Origin: an uncultured Planctomycetaceae bacterium
GTDB taxonomy: Bacteria; Planctomycetota; Planctomycetia; Pirellulales; Pirellulaceae
Reading direction: 5' to 3'
Assembly: GCA_903863885.1 (NCBI GenBank)
Contig: CAIPEB010000373.1
Span: 1 to 36,610 of the forward strand
DNA: 36,610 bases
Under the pieces are notes generated by a model. It did not search any database, was not told where the DNA came from, and saw only the letters and a list, made by a program, of their open reading frames with translations. The number at the start of each line of letters is the position of its first letter. Within the stretch, counting starts at the first letter, position 1. Shown here in pieces: positions 33,802-36,610 of this stretch. The position numbers were made by a program, and so were the translations under genes.

Positions 33802-35289
33802 ATGGCGTCTGTTTCCCACACCAAGCAGCCCAAGAAGTCCTTCCGTGTCGGCCGGGTCCGCGCCTTCCTGCGCGGCCGCGTGTGGTACCTGTGCTACCAC
33901 GAAAACGGCAAACGCCATCAGCCGCGCGTCGGCCCGGATCGCCAACTCGCCAATCAGATGGCAGCCGAGATCAATGCCCAGTTGGAAGCCGGGGCTCCCT
34001 CCGCACTCGGCTTCGAACCGATCAGCATTCCCGATCTTCGCGACCGCTGGCTGGAACATCACGAACACGTCCGCCGTTCGTCCCTCCAGACCATCAGTCG
34101 CTACCGGGCGGCGACGCAGCACCTGCTGGATTTCGTCGCCCAGGTCCGACCGCTTCGCCGGGCGTCCGACTTCAGCCCCGTGCATGGCGAGGAGTTCGTC
34201 CGTTATCTGCGGTCCAAACGGGTCGCCCCCAACGGTCACCCGCGCGCACGGAAGCGGCCCCTGCGCGATTGTGGAGTCAAGTTCATCCTGGAGACCTGCA
34301 GCACCCTGTTCAATCACGCGCAGCGTCATCGGCACCTGCCGCCGTACGTCGAGAACCCCTTCCGGACGATCGAAATCGGGCGGATACCCATTGAAGACGC
34401 CAAGCCGGTCGTGGCATTCACGGCGGACCAGGAACGGCGATTCCTGGAAGCCTCCGATGATTGGCAGTTCCCGGTCTTTCTGACATTCTTCATGACGGGC
34501 CTCCGGCCCGGTGAGTTGACCCACCTGCTGTTGCCCGACGACCTGGATCTCATCAACGGTTGGCTCTTCGTCCGGAACAAAGCGAACCTCGGGTGGCAAA
34601 TCAAGACCCGGAATGAACGCGACATACCGCTCCTTCCAGAACTGGTGGACGTATTGCGATTGGTGATCGGCGACCGCCGAGAGGGGCCGGTGTTTCGGCA
34701 ACGCCGTTGTTGCGGGGACTACGTTCCGCCCCTGCGCGGTCACACTCGCCGGACGCTGGAGTCGGAGATGACGCGGCGAATTTCACGAGCCGACGCCTCG
34801 GCAGAAGGCTCGGAGCGGAGACTCCGCCAGGCGGCGGCCAAGACCCTGTGGCGCGATCTCGGTGCCGTCAAACCGGACTGGGTGAGACAGGAATTCATCG
34901 TACTGACCAAAGCCATCGGATCACCCGAGGTCACCGCGCCGAAGACGCTGCGCCACAGTTTCGCGACCAGTCTGCAGGATGCGAACGTCGATCCGCTGAT
35001 TCGAAACGAACTGATGGGACACTCGCCCGGCGGCATCAACGGAGCAGGCAGCACGCTGGGAATGACGGCGATCTACACGCATACGCGGCCGGAGACAAAA
35101 CGGCGCCAACTGGAGGGCGCGCTGCGTGCCCGACCCGCCGCCGCTATTGCCAAGATCTGGTTGGCGCGACGGACATTCGCGACTCGCGACTCGGACGATT
35201 CGGCGTCAGCCCAGGCAAATGATCTGTACGAGGCATCGTCCGACGCCATCGGATGGTCTGGGAGGCAAACAGCTCCGGCCCAACGATGA
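33802..35289 (+). CDS. Tyrosine recombinase/integrase
   Basis: A 495-residue site-specific recombinase. An N-terminal arm-binding region (~1-70) and a core-binding SAM-like region (~74-195) precede the catalytic domain. The active-site residues are Arg235 (TGLRPGELTHL), the Arg384-His385 pair in KTLRHSFATSL, His407 (LMGHSP) and the nucleophile Tyr425 (AIYTHT). Between the first and second Arg boxes an unusually long insert (~310-375) separates the strands. The usual first His of HxxR is Lys381, a common variant. The ATG is preceded by GAGGAG. The location 134 bases from tRNA-Ser and co-orientation mark it as the element's integrase. Confidence 0.93.
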   Translation: MASVSHTKQPKKSFRVGRVRAFLRGRVWYLCYHENGKRHQPRVGPDRQLANQMAAEINAQLEAGAPSALGFEPISIPDLRDRWLEHHEHVRRSSLQTISRYRAATQHLLDFVAQVRPLRRASDFSPVHGEEFVRYLRSKRVAPNGHPRARKRPLRDCGVKFILETCSTLFNHAQRHRHLPPYVENPFRTIEIGRIPIEDAKPVVAFTADQERRFLEASDDWQFPVFLTFFMTGLRPGELTHLLLPDDLDLINGWLFVRNKANLGWQIKTRNERDIPLLPELVDVLRLVIGDRREGPVFRQRRCCGDYVPPLRGHTRRTLESEMTRRISRADASAEGSERRLRQAAAKTLWRDLGAVKPDWVRQEFIVLTKAIGSPEVTAPKTLRHSFATSLQDANVDPLIRNELMGHSPGGINGAGSTLGMTAIYTHTRPETKRRQLEGALRARPAAAIAKIWLARRTFATRDSDDSASAQANDLYEASSDAIGWSGRQTAPAQR

Positions 35290-35400
35290 CCGTAGAGGCC
35301 CGGGCGGGAACCTCTGATCGGAGTGTGAGCGCGGAGCACAACGGGGTTCCAGGATCGCCTGCTGCGACCTAAATTCCGGCCGTTTTGGTGGCAAAATCTT

Positions 35401-35472
35401 ATGCGGGAGGTTTAGCCTTCCGCATCCCCGTCCCTGCTGCCAACCGGCCGGAAATCCCGGCCGGGGCCGGTT
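35401..35472 (+). promoter_or_regulatory. Two hairpins upstream of the mini-ORF
   Basis: ATGCGGGAGG and CCTTCCGCAT form a 10-bp stem with one G-U pair around TTTAG (35401-35425). AACCGGCC (35442-35449) pairs perfectly with GGCCGGTT (35465-35472), and the enclosed CCGGCCGG-type copies allow alternative pairings. The second stem ends right before the ribosome-binding site, so folding could govern its access. Confidence 0.5.
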
Positions 35473-35491
35473 CGGAGGAACGGAGGTCACG

Positions 35492-35637
35492 ATGAGATAA
35501 CTTTCCAACGCATCGATTACCCGGGTGTCGTCAACTGGCCCTGTGGCCGCCGAGTTATTCGGCTGCCGCAGGGCCTCTTTTTATGCGCCCACCGCGGTGT
35601 TGGAAGACGCCGTGGTGACAGCGTGAGTTCGATGTGA
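35492..35637 (+). pseudogene. Mini-ORF ATG-AGA-TAA, or small gene with a frameshift after codon 2
   Basis: GGAGG (35482-35486) stands 5 bases before ATG (35492), which is followed by AGA and TAA. In the neighbouring frame, reading continues open from 35497 to a TGA at 35637, giving ITFQRIDYPGVVNWPCGRRV and then IRLPQGLFLCAHRG, which looks protein-like. One added base after the second codon would join the ATG to this frame, so it may be a ~49-residue small protein broken by one base, or a true two-codon minigene. I do not recognise a family. The hairpin at 35539-35573 lies inside this frame. Confidence 0.35.
35539..35583 (+). terminator. Terminator-like hairpin
   Basis: CCCTGTGGCCGCCG (35539-35552) pairs with CGGCTGCCGCAGGG (35560-35573) at 12 of 14 positions plus one G-U, with a 7-base loop, followed by CCTCTTTTT. 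It has the form of an intrinsic terminator for the integrase or leader transcript. It could instead be coincidental to a short coding frame. Confidence 0.6.
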
Positions 35638-35674
35638 GCCTCCTCGCGCGAGCGGGGTGGTCGTGTTTCCACAT

Positions 35675-35702
35675 GACCGCCCCGCCGGGGGCGGTCCCTT
35701 TT
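35675..35702 (+). terminator. Hairpin with T-run just before the sigma-like gene
   Basis: GACCGCCCC (35675-35683) pairs perfectly with GGGGCGGTC (35688-35696) around GCCG, followed by CCTTTT. It ends about 10 bases before the AAAGGAG ribosome-binding site of the next gene. Such placement suggests attenuation of, or insulation in front of, that gene. Confidence 0.6.
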
Positions 35703-35719
35703 CCCAAAGGAGTCGCCCC

Positions 35720-36337
35720 ATGATTGCCACTGTCCGCAAGCTCCGCGAAACGACCCTGTCCGACGGCCGTGAGCCGTTCATGGCGTTGTTGTCACCGATC
35801 AAGGAGCAAGCTCGTTTTGCATTTCGCGACCAGCCGTTTGACCGCCGGCAGGAGCTGGTCGCCGAGGTGATCGCCAATGCTTTCGTCGCCTTCAAGCGAC
35901 TCGTCGAGCGTGGGCTGTCCGACGTGGTCTACGCAACGCCGCTGGCCCAATACGCCATCAAGCAGGTCCGACGAGGCCGCCGCGTTGGGACCAGGCTCAA
36001 TGTCCGCGACGTTTCGTCGGAGTACGCGCAGCGTGAGAAACGCATCACCGTCGAACGCCTGGACTGCTTCGATGAAGCGCATGGTGATTGGCGGGAAGTC
36101 GTGATCGAGGATCGCAAGGCGGGACCCGCCGACACGGCGGCGGCGCGACTCGACATCGCCGACTGGTTCGCGACTCTGCCCAAACAGAAACGTCGCGTCG
36201 CCGAGACACTGGCGCGGGGGGAGACGACGAAAGCCACCGCCCGAAAGTTCAAGGTGTCCGCCGGCCGGATCTCGCAATTGCGGCGCGAATTCGAACGCGG
36301 GTGGGAGGAGTTCCAAGGCGAAGCCCGGCTAATCTAG
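35720..36337 (+). CDS. Sigma-70-like small DNA-binding protein
   Basis: A 205-residue protein. The C-terminal part (~152-190, LPKQKRRVAETLARGETTKA then TARKFKVSAGRISQLRREFE) is a sigma region 4-type helix-turn-helix. The N-terminal ~20-90 is helical and resembles sigma region 2 in layout (FMALLSPIKEQARFAFRD, TPLAQYAIKQVRRGRRVG), followed by LNVRDVSSEYAQREKRITVE. I read it as an ECF-like sigma factor or a sigma-derived regulator of the mobile element; it may no longer bind core polymerase. The ATG at 35720 is preceded by AAAGGAG. It is the first gene after the integrase and probably controls element genes. Confidence 0.72.
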   Translation: MIATVRKLRETTLSDGREPFMALLSPIKEQARFAFRDQPFDRRQELVAEVIANAFVAFKRLVERGLSDVVYATPLAQYAIKQVRRGRRVGTRLNVRDVSSEYAQREKRITVERLDCFDEAHGDWREVVIEDRKAGPADTAAARLDIADWFATLPKQKRRVAETLARGETTKATARKFKVSAGRISQLRREFERGWEEFQGEARLI

Positions 36338-36380
36338 CGGAATCCACCTACTGGACAGTTCACGACGTGGATTGCCACTG

Positions 36381-36610
36381 TCACCAGCGCCTTCCTTTTT
36401 GGGCAGTCCACAACCGAAAGCTCCTCGCTAAGCCCCTCGGCCGGCACATCAGTCCCCTCGCCGCGCGGCCGAAGGGGATCGGTGGGGCCGGCGCGAGGGA
36501 TGCGGGGGCGCGGCTATTCGCGAGCGCGGATGCCTCCAGTCGGCCGAGATACGGCTGAATGTCATTCTTCGGCAGGAAGGTCGCTTTGGAGGGCGTTCCG
36601 CACTTCGTCA
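36381..36610 (-). CDS. Possible partial gene running off the window edge
   Basis: A minus-strand frame is open from the window edge to a TGA at 36381-36383 (75 codons), beginning TKCGTPSKATFLPKNDIQPY, with no family I recognise. The last bases would give ATG-ACG-AAG if the next base outside the window were T on the plus strand, which would make this a complete small gene. Another short minus-strand frame, ending at 36562 with DEVRNALQSDLPAEE, is an alternative reading. Evidence is weak, as the stretch is short and GC-rich. Confidence 0.25.
   Translation of the reverse strand, partial: TKCGTPSKATFLPKNDIQPYLGRLEASALANSRAPASLAPAPPIPFGRAARGLMCRPRGLARSFRLWTAQKGRRW

Larger units (their letters stand above)
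35290..35719 (+). other. Structured non-coding region downstream of the integrase
   Basis: About 430 bases between the integrase stop and the sigma-like gene, with four hairpins: 35401-35425, 35442-35472, 35539-35573 and 35675-35696, plus a strong ribosome-binding site at 35482-35486 in front of ATG-AGA-TAA. Two of the hairpins are followed by T-rich runs. It reads as a long structured leader or small-RNA locus; see the separate entries and findings. Confidence 0.55.

Overview
The window looks like chromosomal DNA of a planctomycete (order Pirellulales or close). The evidence is a very large exported protein carrying a variant of the planctomycete N-terminal 'LEPR' box (LEFRMLMAAD), a formylglycine-type sulfatase, a receptor Ser/Thr kinase with an extracytoplasmic sensor, an M28 peptidase with two PDZ domains, uniformly high GC and genes on both strands in short runs. 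Most of it is housekeeping or ordinary accessory DNA.

Layout. 1-9.4 kb (mostly minus strand): GNAT acetyltransferase with a Rieske protein, a lipid A-type acyltransferase, a Gfo/Idh/MocA oxidoreductase, a rimO-pgsA-CPBP protease run, a GGQ release-factor-like protein behind an SDR, and a 36-residue membrane peptide. 9.3-14.4 kb (minus): one gene for a ~1650-residue surface protein that joins a thioredoxin-like domain, a cyclophilin domain, SdrD-B-type and Ig-like modules, a cohesin-like module and four cadherin/tandem-95 repeats, closed by a textbook terminator. 14.7-16.1 kb (plus): sulfatase. 16.3-18.9 kb (minus): DUF2442 protein and receptor kinase. 19.6-30.4 kb (plus): lysS, a LolCE-like permease, a LolD-like ATPase, a branched-chain aminotransferase, an apparently exported methyltransferase, a GT-C-like membrane protein, a Nudix CoA pyrophosphatase, argC and argJ. 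30.4-33.2 kb (minus): a nucleotidyltransferase-HD protein and the M28 peptidase.

From 33.58 kb the character changes. A tRNA-Ser(GCT) gene is followed at once by three short direct repeats, a tyrosine recombinase, a highly structured non-coding stretch with a strong ribosome-binding site in front of ATG-AGA-TAA, and a small sigma-factor-like protein. This is the expected left end of an integrative element inserted at the tRNA 3' end; its other end lies outside the window.

How genes work together. LysRS, ArgC, ArgJ and the aminotransferase serve amino-acid metabolism and translation; the LolCE/LolD pair and the acyltransferase serve the outer envelope; PgsA makes phosphatidylglycerophosphate; RimO modifies ribosomal protein S12. 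I saw no CRISPR array, no rRNA and no complete insertion sequence. No complete new system stands out. The best candidates for new biology are the element-end RNA/mini-ORF region (35.3-35.7 kb) with its sigma-like gene, and the redox-plus-isomerase surface protein.
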